Below, one piece after another: positions 1 to 8,251 of a DNA stretch of 16,290 nucleotides; position 1 is the stretch's first letter, and every line of letters begins with the position of its first letter. This DNA comes from Paramacrobiotus metropolitanus (Eukaryota; Tardigrada; Eutardigrada; Parachela; Macrobiotidae). The notes beneath the pieces were generated by a model. That model made no database searches. It was not told the DNA's origin and saw only the letters and a program-made list of their open reading frames with translations. The translations under genes were made by a program, and so were the position numbers. Location of the stretch: NCBI RefSeq assembly GCF_019649055.1, contig NW_026570710.1:1-16290 (forward strand). Direction: 5' to 3'.

Positions 1-72
1 TACGTTATCTACAGTTTCAAAGCAAAGCTACAACTGATTCTCTGGGAAATCATTGATTTTTAGAAAGAATCT
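1..72 (+). repeat. Partial S monomer at the left edge
   Basis: This is the distal part of a short monomer (TACGTTATCTACAGTTTC to GAATCT). It shows that the array continues beyond the window. Confidence 0.9.
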
Positions 73-92
73 CGAAAACATCGATGTTTTCG
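73..92 (+). repeat. Self-complementary 20-bp monomer core (first copy)
   Basis: CGAAAACATCGATGTTTTCG equals its own reverse complement over all 20 bases. Every monomer has this core or a near version. Variants are subtype-specific: CATAGATG (271, 1669, 2066, 5853, 7258, 7655), CAATGATG (1181, 6764), CAACGATG (3288, 4626, 8876, 16202), and GTTTCCACC ends (672, 2461, 3798, 5140, 6251, 8053, 9390). It could be a dyad-symmetric protein-binding site or only a conserved structural core. Function is not shown. Confidence 0.9.
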
Positions 93-166
93 CCTTCTGC
101 AGAAAAAAATGGTTTATAGCAAATCACGACAGCAATGCTGTGGCCTCGTGAGTCAGCGTATGTATT

Positions 167-188
167 ACGATACAAAAATAGGTATCGT
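167..188 (+). repeat. Subtype-specific inverted repeat ACGATAC/GTATCGT
   Basis: Perfect 7-bp arms with an 8-base A-rich loop. Found in 11 S monomers: 167-188, 767-788, 1963-1984, 2556-2577, 3893-3914, 5235-5256, 6346-6367, 7551-7572, 8148-8169, 9485-9506 and 15474-15495. Other S units have GGAGAC and GGATTCTTC at the same place and cannot form it, so both arms differ together. Confidence 0.8.
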
Positions 189-847
189 CAAGTGGCCTTA
201 CGTTATCTACAGTTTCAAAGTAAAGCTACAACTGATTCTCTGGGAGATCATTGATTTTTAGAAAGAATCTCGAAAACATAGATGTTTTCGCCTTCTGCAG
301 AAAAAAGTGGTTTATAGCAAATCCACGACAGCAATGCTGTGGCCTCGTGAGTCAGCGTATGTATTAGAGGAGACAGAAAAAAGATTCGTCAAGTGGCCAT
401 ACGTTATCTACAGTTTCAAAGCAGAGCTACAACTTATTCTCTGGGAAGAAATCATTGATTTTTTAGAAAGAATCTCGAAAACATCGATGTTTCGCCTTCT
501 GCAGAAAAAAGTGGTTTATAGCAAATCCACAACAGCAATGCTGTGGCCTCGTGAGTGAGCGTATGTATTAGGAGACAAAATAGATTCTTCAAGTGGCCTT
601 ACGTTATTTACAGTTTCAAAGTGAAGCTACAACTGATTCTCTGGAAAATGATTGATTTTTAGAAAAAATCTCGAAAACATCGATGTTTCCACCTTCTGCA
701 GAAAAAAGTGGTTTATAGCAAATCCACGACAGCAATGCTGTGGCCTCGTGAGTCAGCGTATGTATTACGATACAAAAATAGGTATCGTCAAGTGGCCTTA
801 CGTTATCTACAGTTTCAAAGTAAAGCTACAACTAGCTCTCTGGGAAA

Positions 848-1066
848 TCATTGATTTTTAGAAAAAATCTCGAAAACATCGATGTTTTCGCCTTCTGTAG
901 AATGAGACAGTACAAAATAAATCCACGACAGCGATGCCGTGGCCTCGTCCGTCAGCGTATTTAACAGGAGACAAAAAGCTGCTTCAAACAACTTTAAAAA
1001 AGCGCGTTTAATTCCAACTACCCCGGTCTCACTCATTAACGAATCCATACCGACCATAACGGCCAT
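848..1066 (-). other. Protein-like open frame in the L insert, representative copy; not called as a gene
   Basis: A 72-residue minus-strand frame starting at the ATG in GGTATGGCC. It begins MAVMVGMDSLMSETGVVGI, continues RAFLKLFEAAFCLLL and enters the S-like part of the monomer, ending near the core. Equivalent frames occur in most L units (for example 2924-3208, 3205-3483, 4262-4546, 5316-5534, 6427-6684, 8793-9071, 9566-9784). A short N-terminus followed by a hydrophobic segment with Lys and Glu at its start vaguely recalls the first membrane helix of MARVEL-family proteins, but the resemblance is weak and from memory. Copies show amino-acid-changing substitutions, and the units at 10103 and 14864 carry a frameshift, so current coding is unlikely. 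It could be a captured exon fragment or chance. Confidence 0.2.
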
Positions 1067-1180
1067 ACCTGAAAACTGTTTTTGGAGATATATTTTTTTC
1101 AAGTCAGCCTACGGCATCTACAGTTTAAAGTAAAGTTCCAAACAATTCTCTGGGAAATAAACGAGTTTTAGAATAAATCA
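871..1180 (+). repeat. L monomer, alpha subtype; start of higher-order copy 1
   Basis: Long unit of 310 bp beginning with the intact core, followed by GTAGAATGAGACAGTAC, which marks the alpha subtype. It carries the roughly 115-bp insert (near 976-1100). It is shorter than 314 bp mainly because the insert reads GATATATTTTTTT where other copies read GATATCGTATTTTTTT. TTTAACAGG replaces the TATATAAAAGG of sister alpha units. Its closest match is the unit at 6450. Confidence 0.93.
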
Positions 1181-1377
1181 CGAAAACAATGATGTTTTCG
1201 CCTTCTGTGAAAAAAAGCGGTTTATAGCATATCCACGACAGCAATGCTGTGGCCTCGTGAGTCAGCGTATGTATTAGGAGACAAAAATAGAGTCTTCAAG
1301 TGGCCTTACGTTATCTACAGTTTCAAAGTACAGCTACAACTGATTCTCTGAAATCATTGATTTTTAGAGAAAAATGT
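1181..1377 (+). repeat. S monomer with CAATGATG core variant
   Basis: A single short unit between two long ones. Its core reads CAATGATG and it has GCATATCC in place of GCAAATCC. It is the counterpart of 6764-6962 and shares both marks, but its hairpin and GTGAGTCAG segment is of the common S type whereas the counterpart differs there. This suggests local sequence conversion in one of the two. Confidence 0.9.
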
Positions 1378-1668
1378 CGAAAACATCGATGTTTTCGCCT
1401 TCTGTAGAAAAGAAACAGTTTATACTAAATCCACGACAGCGATGCCGTGCCACGTGCGTCAGCGTATATAAAAGGAGACAAAAAGCTGCATGTCAAACAA
1501 TTTTAAAATAGCGCGCTTAATTCAACTACCCCGGTCTTACTCATCAACGAATCCATACCGACCATAACGGCCATACCTGAAAACTGTTTTTGGAGATATC
1601 GTATTTTTTCAAGTTTCAAAGTAAAGCTACAACGATTCTCTGGGAAATAAACGATTTTAGAAGAATCA
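1378..1668 (+). repeat. L monomer, short form (20-bp deletion)
   Basis: A long unit of 291 bp. CAAG joins directly to TTTCAAAG, so the stretch TCAGCCTACGGCATCTACAG present in other L units is missing. The same deletion appears only at 6963-7257, making it a marker of the higher-order repeat. The unit also has CCACGTGCGTCAGCG followed by TATATAAAAGG. Confidence 0.92.
1451..1475 (+). promoter_or_regulatory. CACGTG plus TATATAAAAGG promoter-like stretch
   Basis: An E-box CACGTG (1451-1456) lies 8 bp before TATATAAAAGG (1465-1475) in the short-form L unit. TATATAAAAGG also occurs without CACGTG in alpha L units at 4084, 5426, 8339, 9676 and 15665. The motifs match eukaryotic core-promoter elements, but they are short and there is no gene downstream. 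Confidence 0.2.
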
Positions 1669-2659
1669 CGAAAACATAGATGTTTTCGCCTCCTGTGAAA
1701 AAAGTGGTTTATAGCAAATCCACGACAGCAATGCTGTGGCCTCGTGAGTCAGCGTATGGATGAGGTAGACAGAAAAAAGATTCTTCAAGTGGCCATACGT
1801 TATCTACAGTTTCAAAGCAAAGCTACAACTGATTCTCTGGGAAATCATTGATTTTTAGAAAGAATCTCGAAAACATCGATGTTTTCGCCTTCTGCAGAAA
1901 AAAATGGTTTATAGCAAATCCACGACAGCAATGCTGTGGCCTCGTGAGTCAGCGTATGTATTACGATACAAAAATAGGTATCGTCAAGTGGCCTTACGTT
2001 ATCTACAGTTTCAAAGTAAAGCTACAACTGATTCTCTGGGAGATCATTGATTTTAGAAAGAATCTCGAAAACATAGATGTTTTCGCCTTCTGCAGAAAAA
2101 AGTGGTTTATAGCAAATCCACGACAGCAATGCTGTGGCCTCGTGAGTCAGCGTATGTATTAGGAGACAGAAAAAAGATTCGTCAAGTGGCCATACGTTAT
2201 CTACAGTTTCAAAGCAGAGCTACAACTTATTCTCTGGGAAATCATTGATTTTTAGAAAGAATCTCGAAAACATCGATGTTTTCGCCTTCTGAAAAAAAGT
2301 GGTTTATAGCAAATCCTCGACAGCAATGCTGTGGCCTCGTGAGTGAGCGTATGTATTAGGAGACAAAAATAGGATTCTTCAAGTGGCCTTACGTTATTTA
2401 CAGTTTCAAAGTGAAGCTACAACTGATTCTCTGGGAAATCATTGATTTTTATAAAAATCTCGAAAACATCGATGTTTCCACCTTCTGCAGAAAAAAGTGG
2501 TTTATACCAAATCCACGACAGCAATGCTGTGGCCTCGTGAGTCAGCGTATGTATTACGATACAAAAATAGGTATCGTCAAGTGGCCTTACGTTATCTACA
2601 GTTTCAAAGTAAAGCTACAACTAGCTCTCTGGGAAATCATTGATTTTTAGAAAAAATCT
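1669..2659 (+). repeat. Run of five S monomers (cores at 1669, 1868, 2066, 2265, 2461)
   Basis: Short units with spacings of 196-199 bp. The first reads GTATGGATGAGG after the GTCAGC motif. The second and fifth carry the ACGATAC/GTATCGT hairpin variant. The third core is CATAGATG. The fourth has a GTGAGTGAGCG change. The fifth has GTTTCCACC. The same succession is seen at 7258-8251. Confidence 0.93.
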
Positions 2660-3601
2660 CGAAAACATCGATGTTTTCGCCTTCTGTAGAATGAGACAGT
2701 ACAAAATAAATCCACGACAGCGATGCCGTGGCCTCGTCCGTCAGTGTAATAAAAGGAGACAAAAAGCTGCTTCAAACAATTTTAAAAAAGCGCGTTTAAT
2801 TCCAACTACCCTGGTCTCACTCATCAACGAATCCATACCGACCATAACGGCCATACCTTGAAACTTTTTTTTGGAGATATCGTATTTTTTTCAAGTCAGC
2901 CTACGGCATCTACAGTTTTAAAGTTAAGTTCCAAACAATTCTCTGGGAAATAAACGAGTTTTAGAAAAAATCACGAAAACATCGATGTTTTCGCTTTCTG
3001 TAAAAAAAAGCGGTTTATAGCAATTCCACGACAGCAATGCTGTGGCCTCGTGAGTCAGCGTATTTAACAGGAGACAAAAAGCTGCTTCAAACAATTTTAA
3101 AAAAGCGCGTCTAATTCCAACTACCCCGGTCTCACTCATGAACGAATCCATACCGACCATAACGGCCATACCTGAAAACTGTTTTTGGAGATATCGTATT
3201 TTTTTCACGTCAGCCTACGGCATCTACAGTTTAAAAGTAAAGATCCCAACAATTCGCTGGGAAATAATCGAGTTTTAGAATAAATCACGAAAACAACGAT
3301 GTTTTCGCCTTGTGTAAAAAAAAGTGGTTTATAGCAAGTCCTTGACAGCAATGCCGTGGCCTCTTGCGTCAGCGTATTAAACAGGAGACAAAAAGCTGCT
3401 TCAAACAATTTTAAAAAAGCGCGTTGAATCCCCAATACCCCGGTCTCTTTCATCAACGAATCCATACCGACCATAACGGCCATACCTTAAAACTTTTTTT
3501 TGGAGATATCGTATTTTTTCAAGTCAGCCTACGGCATCTACAGTTTCAAAGTTAAGTTCCAAACAATTCGCTGGGAAATAATCGAGTTTTAGAATGAATC
3601 A
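2660..3601 (+). repeat. Run of three L monomers, subtypes alpha, beta, gamma
   Basis: Three long units of 314 bp each. Alpha (2660) has GTAGAATGAGACAG after the core. Beta (2974) has TCGCTTTCTGTAAAA and GCAATTCC. Gamma (3288) has a CAACGATG core, CCTTGTGTAAAA and AGTCCTTGACAGC. The trio recurs at 3997-4940 and 8252-9190. In the alpha unit the TATA-like stretch is shortened to GTAATAAAAGG. Confidence 0.94.
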
Positions 3602-3996
3602 CAAAACAACGATGTTTTCGCCTTCTGTGAGAAAAAGCGGTTTAGAGCAAATCACGACAGCAATGCCGTGGCCTCGTTAGTCAGCGTATGTATTAGGAGA
3701 CAAAATAAAATTCTTCAAGTGGCCATACGTTATCTACAGTTTCAAAGCAAAGCTACAACTGATTCTCTGGAAAATCATTGATTTTTAGAAAAAATCTCGA
3801 AAACATCGATGTTTCCACCTTCTGCAGAAAAAAGTGGTTTCTAGCAAATCCACGACAGCAATGCTGTGGCCTCGTGAGTCAGCGTATGTATTACGATACA
3901 AAAATAGGTATCGTCAAGTGGCCTTACGTTATCTACAGTTTCAAAGTAAAGCTACAACTGACTCTCTGGGAAATCATTGATTTTTAGAAAAAATCT
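3602..3996 (+). repeat. Two S monomers (cores at 3602, 3798)
   Basis: The first has an L-like proximal half (an altered core reading CACAAAACAACGATG, GAGAAAAAGCGG, GGTTTAGAGC) joined to an S-type distal half with no insert, so it looks like an S/L hybrid. The second has GTTTCCACC, GGTTTCTAGC and the ACGATAC/GTATCGT hairpin. It pairs with 4941-5338 and 9191-9588. Confidence 0.92.
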
Positions 3997-4940
3997 CGAA
4001 AACATCGATGTTTTTGCCTTCTGTAGAATGAGACAGTACAAAATAAATCCACGACAGCGATGCCGTGGCCTCGTCCGTCAATGTATATAAAAGGAGACAA
4101 AAAGCTGCTTCAAACAATTTTAAAAAAGCGTGTTTAATTCCAACTACCCTGGTCTCACTCATCAACGAATCCATACCGACCATAACGGCCATACCTTAAA
4201 ACTTTTTTTTGGAGATATCGTATTTTTTTCAAGTCAGCCTACGGCATCTACAGTTTTAAAGTTAAGTTCCAAACAATTCTCTGGGAAATAAACGAGTTTT
4301 AGAAAAAATCACGAAAACATCGATGTTTTCGCTTTCTGTAAAAAAAAGCGGTTTATAGCAATTCCACGACAGCAATGCTGTGGCCTCGTGAGTCAGCGTA
4401 TTTAACAGGAGACAAAAAGCTGCTTCAAACAATTTTAAAAAAGCGCGTCTAATTCCAACTACCCCGGTCTCACTCATGAACGAATCCATACCGACCATAA
4501 CGGCCATACCTGAAAACTGTTTTTGGAGATATCGTATTTTTTTCACGTCAGCCTACGGCATCTACAGTTTAAAAGTAAAGATCCCAACAATTCGCTGGGA
4601 AATAATCGAGTTTTAGAATAAATCACGAAAACAACGATGTTTTCGCCTTGTGTAAAAAAAAGTGGTTTATAGCAAGTCCTTGACAGCAATGCCGTGGCCT
4701 CTTGCGTCAGCGTATTAAACAGGAGACAAAAAGCTGCTTCAAACAATTTTAAAAAAGCGCGTTGAATCCCCAATACCCCGGTCTCTTTCATCAACGAATC
4801 CATACCGACCATAACGGCCATACCTTAAAACTTTTTTTTGGAGATATCGTATTTTTTTCAAGTCAGCCTACGGCATCTACAGTTTCAAAGTTAAGTTCCA
4901 AACAATTCGCTGGGAAATAATCGAGTTTTAGAATGAATCA
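3997..4940 (+). repeat. Second run of three L monomers (alpha, beta, gamma)
   Basis: Near-identical to 2660-3601 in unit order and subtype marks. The alpha unit differs in GTTTTTGCC after the core, GCGTGTTTAATT in the insert, and an intact TATATAAAAGG at 4084-4094. Beta and gamma look essentially the same as their partners at 2974 and 3288. Confidence 0.94.
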
Positions 4941-5338
4941 CAAAAACAACGATGTTTTCGCCTTCTGTGAGAAAAAAGCGGTTTAGAGCAAATCACGACA
5001 GCAATGCCGTGGCCTCGTTAGTCAGCGTATGTATTAGGAGACAAAAATAAAATTCTTCAAGTGGCCATACGTTATCTACAGTTTCAAAGCAAAGCTACAA
5101 CTGATTCTCTGGAAAATCATTGATTTTTAGAAAAAATCTCGAAAACATCGATGTTTCCACCTTCTGCAGAAAAAAGTGGTTTCTAGCAAATCCACGACAG
5201 CAATGCTGTGGCCTCTTGAGTCAGCGTATGTATTACGATACAAAAATAGGTATCGTCAAGTGGCCTTACGATATCTACAGTTTCAAAGTAAAGCTACAAC
5301 TGACTCTCTGGGAAATCATTGATTTTTAGAAAAAATCT
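4941..5338 (+). repeat. Two S monomers (cores at 4941, 5140)
   Basis: Counterpart of 3602-3996. The first is the S/L hybrid type with CACAAAAACAACGATG and GGTTTAGAGC. The second has GTTTCCACC and GGTTTCTAGC, the hairpin variant at 5235-5256, and private changes CCTCTTGAG and TTACGATATC. Confidence 0.92.
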
Positions 5339-5653
5339 CGAAAACATCGATGTTTTTGCCTTCTGTAGAATGAGACAGTACAAAATAAATCCACGACAGC
5401 GATGCCGTGGCCTCGTCCGTCAATGTATATAAAAGGAGACAAAAAGCTGCTTCAAACAATTTTAAAAAAGCGTGTTTAATTCCAACTACCCCGGTCTCAC
5501 TCATCAACGAATCCATACCGACCATAACGGCCATACCTTAAAACTTTTTTTTGGAGATATCGTATTTTTTTCAAGTCAGCCTACGGCATCTACAGTTTTA
5601 AAGTTAAGTTCCAAACAATTCTCTGGGAAATAAACGAGTTTTAGGAAAAATCA
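5339..5653 (+). repeat. L monomer, alpha subtype
   Basis: A 315-bp long unit with GTTTTTGCC after the core, TATATAAAAGG at 5426-5436, and the CCTTAAAAC form in the insert. It matches 9589-9903 very closely, and the match continues into the next unit up to about 5755. Confidence 0.93.
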
Positions 5654-6449
5654 CGAAAACATCGATGTTTTCGCTTTCTGTAAAAAAAAGCGGTTTATAG
5701 CAATTTTACGACAGCAATGCTGTGGCCTCGTGAGTCAGCGTATGGATGAGGAGACAGAAAAAAGATTCGTCAAGTGGCCATACGTTATTTACAGTTTCAA
5801 AGCAGAGCTACAACTGATTCTCTGGGAGATCATTGATTTTTAGAAAGAATCTCGAAAACATAGATGTTTTCGCTTTCTGCAGAAAAAAGTGGTTTATAGC
5901 AAATCCACGACAGCAATGCTGTGGCCTCGTGAGTCAGCGTATGTATTAGGAGACAGAAAAAAGATTCGTCAAGTGGCCATACGTTATCTACAGTTTCAAA
6001 GCAGAGCTACAACTTATTCTCTGGGAAATCATTGATTTTTAGAAAGAATCTCGAAAACATCGATGTTTTCGCCTTCTGCAGAAAAAAGTGGTTTATAGCA
6101 AATCCACGACAGCAATGCTGTGGCCTCGTGAGTGAGCGTATGTATTAGGAGACAAAAATAGGATTCTTCAAGTGGCCTTACGTTATTTACAGTTTCAAAG
6201 TGAAGCTACAACTGATTCTCTGGAAAATGATTGATTTTTAGAAAAAATCTCGAAAACATCGATGTTTCCACCTTCTGCAGAAAAAAGTGGTTTATAGCAA
6301 ATCCACGACAGCAATGCTGTGGCCTCGTGAGTCAGCGTATGTATTACGATACAAAAATAGGTATCGTCAAGTGGCCTTACGTTATCTACAGTTTCAAAGT
6401 AAAGCTACAACTAGCTCTCTGGGAAATCATTGATTTTTAGAAAAAATCT
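5654..6449 (+). repeat. Run of four S monomers (cores at 5654, 5853, 6052, 6251)
   Basis: All four spacings are 199 bp. The first is a hybrid: its proximal half is beta-L-like (TCGCTTTCTG, AAGCGGTTTATAGC, CAATTTTACG), its distal half is S-like (GTATGGATGAGG, GATTCGTCAAG). The others follow the CATAGATG / GTGAGTGAGCG / GTTTCCACC succession, and the last has the hairpin variant at 6346-6367. Confidence 0.93.
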
Positions 6450-6763
6450 CGAAAACATCGATGTTTTCGCCTTCTGTAGAATGAGACAGTACAAAATAAA
6501 TCCACGACAGCGATGCCGTGGCCTCGTCCGTCAGCGTATTTAACAGGAGACAAAAAGCTGCTTCAAACAACTTTAAAAAAGCGCGTTTAATTCCAACTAC
6601 CCCGGTCTCACTCATTAACGAATCCATACCGACCATAACGGCCATACCTGAAAACTGTTTTTGGAGATATCGTATTTTTTTCAAGTCAGCCTACGGCATC
6701 TACATTCTAAAAGTAAAGATCCTAACAATTCGCTGGGAAATATTCGAGTCTTAGAATAAATCA
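6450..6763 (+). repeat. L monomer, alpha subtype; start of higher-order copy 2
   Basis: A 314-bp unit with the same marks as 871-1180, including AACTTTAAAAAAGCG and CTCATTAACG in the insert and TTTAACAGG before GGAGAC. The distal part reads CATCTACATTCTAAAAG and ATATTCGAGTC, unlike the 871 copy. Confidence 0.93.
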
Positions 6764-6962
6764 CGAAAACAATGATGTTTTCGCCTTCTGTGAAAAAAAG
6801 CGGTTTATAGCATATCCACGGCAGCGATGCCGTGACCTCGTGCGTCAGCGTATGTATTAGGAGACAAAAATAGGAGTCTTCAAGTGGCCTTACGTTATCT
6901 ACAGTTTCAAAGTGCAGCTACAACTGATTCTCTGGGAAATCATTGATTTTTAGAAAAAATGT
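6764..6962 (+). repeat. S monomer with perfect GCGA-loop hairpin
   Basis: Counterpart of 1181-1377 (CAATGATG core, GCATATCC). Here the hairpin segment is fully paired: CACGGCA at 6827-6833, GCGA loop at 6834-6837, TGCCGTG at 6838-6844. It is followed by ACCTCGTGCGTCAGCG, an L-type flank. The distal half is ordinary S. Confidence 0.9.
6827..6844 (+). repeat. Hairpin with GNRA-type loop in the monomer
   Basis: CACGGCA-GCGA-TGCCGTG is fully paired. The common S form CACGACA-GCAA-TGCTGTG keeps a GNRA-type loop with one G-T pair and one A-C mismatch. The common L form CACGACA-GCGA-TGCCGTG has one A-C mismatch. An RNA role would require transcription, which is not shown. Confidence 0.5.
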
Positions 6963-7257
6963 CGAAAACATCGATGTTTTCGCCTTCTGTAGAAAGAAAC
7001 AGTTTATACTAAATCCACGACAGCGATGCCGATGCCACGTGCGTCAGCGTATATAAAAGGAGACAAAAAGCTGTGTCAAACAATTTTAAAATAGCGCGCT
7101 TAATTCCAACTACCCCGGTCTTACTCATCAACGAATCCATACCGACCATAACGGCCATACCTGAAAACTGTTTTTGGAGATATCGTATTTTTTTTCAAGT
7201 TTCAAAGTAAAGCTACAACTGATTCTCTGGGAAATCATTGATTTTTAGAAAGAATCT
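6963..7257 (+). repeat. L monomer, short form (20-bp deletion)
   Basis: A 295-bp unit with the same CAAG-to-TTTCAAAG deletion as 1378-1668. It has GCCACGTGCGTCAGCG and TATATAAAAGG. A local change, AAAAGCTGTGTCAAAC, lies at the start of the insert where the partner has AAAAGCTGCATGTCAAAC. Confidence 0.92.
7036..7060 (+). promoter_or_regulatory. CACGTG plus TATATAAAAGG, second copy
   Basis: CACGTG at 7036-7041 and TATATAAAAGG at 7050-7060, with the same spacing as at 1451-1475, in the homologous short-form L unit. The conservation may reflect only recent shared ancestry of the higher-order repeat. Confidence 0.2.
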
Positions 7258-8251
7258 CGAAAACATAGATGTTTTCGCCTCCTGCAGAAAAAAGTGGTTT
7301 ATAGCAAATCCACGACAGCAATGCTGTGGCCTCGTGAGTCAGCGTATGGATGAGGAGACAGAAAAAAGATTCTTCAAGTGGCCATACGTTATCTACAGTT
7401 TCAAAGCAAAGCTACAACTGATTCTCTGGGAAATCATTGATTTTTAGAAAGAATCTCGAAAACATCGATGTTTTCGCCTTCTGCAGAAAAAATGGTTTAT
7501 AGCAAATCCACGACAGCAATGCTGTGGCCTCGTGAGTCAGCGTATGTATTACGATACAAAAATAGGTATCGTCAAGTGGCCTTACGTTATCTACAGTTTC
7601 AAAGTAAAGCTACAACTGATTCTCTGGGAGATCATTGATTTTTAGAAAGAATCTCGAAAACATAGATGTTTTCGCCTTCTGCAGAAAAAAGTGGTTTATA
7701 GCAAATCCACGACAGCAATGCTGTGGCCTCGTGAGTCAGCGTATGTATTAGGAGACAGAAAAAAGATTCGTCAAGTGGCCATACGTTATCTACAGTTTCA
7801 AAGCAGAGCTACAACTTATTCTCTGGGAAATCATTGATTTTTAGAAAGAATCTCGAAAACATCGATGTTTTCGCCTTCTGCAGAAAAAAGTGGTTTATAG
7901 CAAATCCACGACAGCAATGCTGTGGCCTCGTGAGTGAGCGTATGTATTAGGAGACAAAAATAGGATTCTTCAAGTGGCCTTACGTTATTTACAGTTTCAA
8001 AGTGAAGCTACAACTGATTCTCTGGAAAATGATTGATTTTTAGAAAAAATCTCGAAAACATCGATGTTTCCACCTTCTGCAGAAAAAAGTGGTTTATACC
8101 AAATCCACGACAGCAATGCTGTGGCCTCGTGAGTCAGCGTATGTATTACGATACAAAAATAGGTATCGTCAAGTGGCCTTACGTTATCTACAGTTTCAAA
8201 GTAAAGCTACAACTAGCTCTCTGGGAAATCATTGATTTTTAGAAAAAATCT
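7258..8251 (+). repeat. Run of five S monomers (cores at 7258, 7457, 7655, 7854, 8053)
   Basis: Spacings are 199, 198, 199, 199 and 199 bp. Subtype order equals 1669-2659. Hairpin variants lie at 7551-7572 and 8148-8169. Compared with the earlier run these units look cleaner, with fewer private indels. Confidence 0.93.

Larger units (their letters stand above)
73..870 (+). repeat. Run of four S monomers (cores at 73, 271, 476, 672)
   Basis: Four short units with core spacings of 198, 205, 196 and 199 bp. The order of subtypes matches the runs at 1868-2659 and 7457-8251: the second unit has CATAGATG instead of CATCGATG, and the fourth has GTTTCCACC after the core. The first and fourth carry the ACGATAC/GTATCGT hairpin variant. 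The third has small indels (GGGAAGAAATC near 445, GTTTCG near 490) not seen in its counterparts, so drift or base-call error is possible. Confidence 0.93.
2660..3996 (+). repeat. Five-unit tandem duplication, first block (L3-S2, 1337 bp)
   Basis: The L-L-L-S-S block is followed immediately by a second L-L-L-S-S block (3997-5338, 1342 bp) with the same subtypes in the same order and only scattered substitutions. The second higher-order copy has just one such block (8252-9588), so this is a local duplication, presumably by unequal crossover. Confidence 0.9.
3997..5338 (+). repeat. Five-unit tandem duplication, second block (L3-S2, 1342 bp)
   Basis: Partner of 2660-3996. The first unit here (GTTTTTGCC, CCTTAAAAC) resembles the alpha unit at 5339 more than the one at 2660, which places the recombination point within or next to an alpha L unit. 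Confidence 0.9.
871..6449 (+). repeat. Higher-order repeat, copy 1 (about 5.58 kb)
   Basis: Unit order from the core spacings is L, S, L(short form), S5, L3, S2, L3, S2, L, S4. The first part repeats from 6450: L, S, L(short form), S5, L3, S2, L, S. Offsets between equivalent cores are 5579 (871/6450), 5583 (1181/6764), 5585 (1378/6963), 5589 (1669/7258) and 5592 (2461/8053; 2660/8252), rising through small indels. This copy has an additional L3-S2 block that the second lacks. Such multi-monomer units are produced by unequal exchange or amplification. Confidence 0.9.

Noticed and set aside
100-150. tRNA-like or 5S-like internal promoter (GGTTTATAGCAAATCC)
   Set aside because: It does not match A-box or B-box consensus (GGTTCGANTCC), and no cloverleaf can be drawn.
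73-300. Hammerhead ribozyme in the satellite
   Set aside because: Some satellites encode hammerheads, but I find no CTGATGA motif on either strand of the monomer, and the GAAAA of the core is part of a palindrome.
652-861. Plus-strand 69-residue open frame repeated in many S units
   Set aside because: It is a frame inside a 199-bp tandem repeat, it ends within the next unit, it has no coding context, and 199 is not a multiple of three. Longer versions arise only where a unit is 198 bp.
1015-1040. CENP-B box on the minus strand of the L insert (ATTCGTTG... CCGGGG)
   Set aside because: The start resembles the box, but the essential TTCG-N4-A-N2-CGGG spacing is not met: CGGG lies several bases too far.
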